From positions 1 to 64,000 of the forward strand of contig NZ_AUTC01000157.1 in the NCBI RefSeq assembly GCF_001461695.1: a stretch of DNA of 64,000 nucleotides, given 5' to 3'. The notes under the pieces are model-generated. The model saw only the letters and a program-made list of their open reading frames with translations, searched no databases and was not told the origin of the DNA. The position numbers were made by a program, and so were the translations under genes. Positions 63,502 through 64,000 of this stretch are shown here, in pieces; position 1 is the stretch's first letter, and the number at the start of each line of letters is the position of its first letter. Source of the stretch: Sinorhizobium fredii USDA 205. GTDB lineage: Bacteria > Pseudomonadota > Alphaproteobacteria > Rhizobiales > Rhizobiaceae.

Positions 63502-64000
63502 TCGGCTGCCTCCTCGTCAAGCTTGACGAGCACGGTGCCTTCGCTGACCTGCGCGCCCTCGGCCACATGCACGCTCGCAACCTTGCCTTCCCGCGTCGCC
63601 GAAAGCGTCAACTCCATTTTCATCGCCTCCATGACGACGAGCGGCTGGCCCTTGGCCACCGCCTCGCCGGCGCCGACGCGCACCAGCTTGATGAGGCCCG
63701 GCATCGGAGCGATGAGTTCGTCCTCGGCGATCTCGCTGCTGTGCCCACCCGACAATGAATCCGGCATGTGGAAGACGAGGTTGCGGCCGCCGAGGAACAG
63801 GGTCAATGTCTCACCGTCCCGGGTGAAACGAAGTACCCGCTTCTGCCCGGCGACCTCCAGCCGGGCGCCGCCCTCGAACCGATCGAGCACCAGGACCGGC
63901 AGCGTGCTCGACCCGGCATGCACCGCGAACTGATCGCGTCCGCGCGCTTTCAGGGTCGCTGTCGAGCGGCTTCCCTCATGCTCCACGGTGATCGTCCGTT
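63498..64000 (-). CDS. mccA: Methylcrotonyl-CoA carboxylase biotin-containing subunit, C-terminal part
   Basis: The last 166 residues of this gene are in the window; it is open to the right edge. The visible part has an intermediate beta domain and then a biotinyl domain with VVMEAMKMELTLSA, whose Lys carries biotin, and ends KLDEEAAE. Upstream codons stay in frame to the edge, so the biotin carboxylase domain should follow outside. Linked to HMG-CoA lyase and methylglutaconyl-CoA hydratase, it is the alpha subunit of 3-methylcrotonyl-CoA carboxylase in leucine degradation. Confidence 0.9.
   Translation of the reverse strand, partial: RTITVEHEGSRSTATLKARGRDQFAVHAGSSTLPVLVLDRFEGGARLEVAGQKRVLRFTRDGETLTLFLGGRNLVFHMPDSLSGGHSSEIAEDELIAPMPGLIKLVRVGAGEAVAKGQPLVVMEAMKMELTLSATREGKVASVHVAEGAQVSEGTVLVKLDEEAAE

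Overview
The window is high-GC DNA (visibly above 60%) from an alphaproteobacterium, most likely a Sinorhizobium/Ensifer or closely related rhizobium. The evidence is: fused CysN/CysC with a separate CysD (the NodQ/NodP arrangement), ROK- and IclR-controlled ABC operons, a RES/Xre toxin-antitoxin pair beside a leucine-catabolism operon, class III cyclases with TolB/TPR tails, and two copies of a ~103-bp two-hairpin element resembling RIME1. From memory, the order of the right half (sugar ABC, amino-acid ABC, sulfate ABC, RES/Xre, leucine degradation) recalls the S. meliloti pSymB megaplasmid; I could not verify this. No tRNA, rRNA, CRISPR array, transposase or origin was seen.

1-17 kb is an accessory stress/detoxification region: an interrupted VOC gene, a cupin plus a Tat-exported epoxide hydrolase, an OmpR/EnvZ-type two-component pair, a VOC protein, Ohr, an exported alpha/beta hydrolase, a GlxA-type regulator, a 14-TM MFS pump, SDR enzymes, a DipZ-like CcdA-thioredoxin fusion with a small exported partner, a LysR regulator, a frameshifted tautomerase and an EamA permease. 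17-26 kb is signalling: a class III cyclase with a TPR tail, then an operon in which a receiver-domain/glutamate-dehydrogenase fusion is followed by a PAS-PAS-HK-REC-REC-Hpt hybrid kinase. Small hypothetical genes and relics of a YeeE-like gene and an MFS gene lie around it.

27-42 kb is a surface-polysaccharide locus made of two converging blocks. The + block holds a FlaA1/CapD-like nucleotide-sugar dehydratase/epimerase bracketed by the two RIME1-like elements, two GT4 glycosyltransferases and a frameshifted RTX-type Ca-binding protein. The - block is a tight run cysD-cysNC-cysQ-asnB-PHP-ATP-grasp-epimerase, joining PAPS supply and recycling to glutamine-dependent amidation and ligation enzymes.

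42-64 kb is catabolism and transport: a ROK repressor divergent from a sugar ABC system (SBP, two permeases, SIS-domain protein, PfkB kinase, ATPase); an IclR-RidA-amino-acid ABC block divergent from a D-serine dehydratase/D-threonine aldolase-like PLP enzyme; a sulfate/thiosulfate ABC operon; a FAD-linked 2-hydroxyacid oxidase; the RES/Xre pair with a perfect operator-like inverted repeat; and the end of a leucine/isovalerate operon (biotin carboxylase subunit, HMG-CoA lyase, methylglutaconyl-CoA hydratase).
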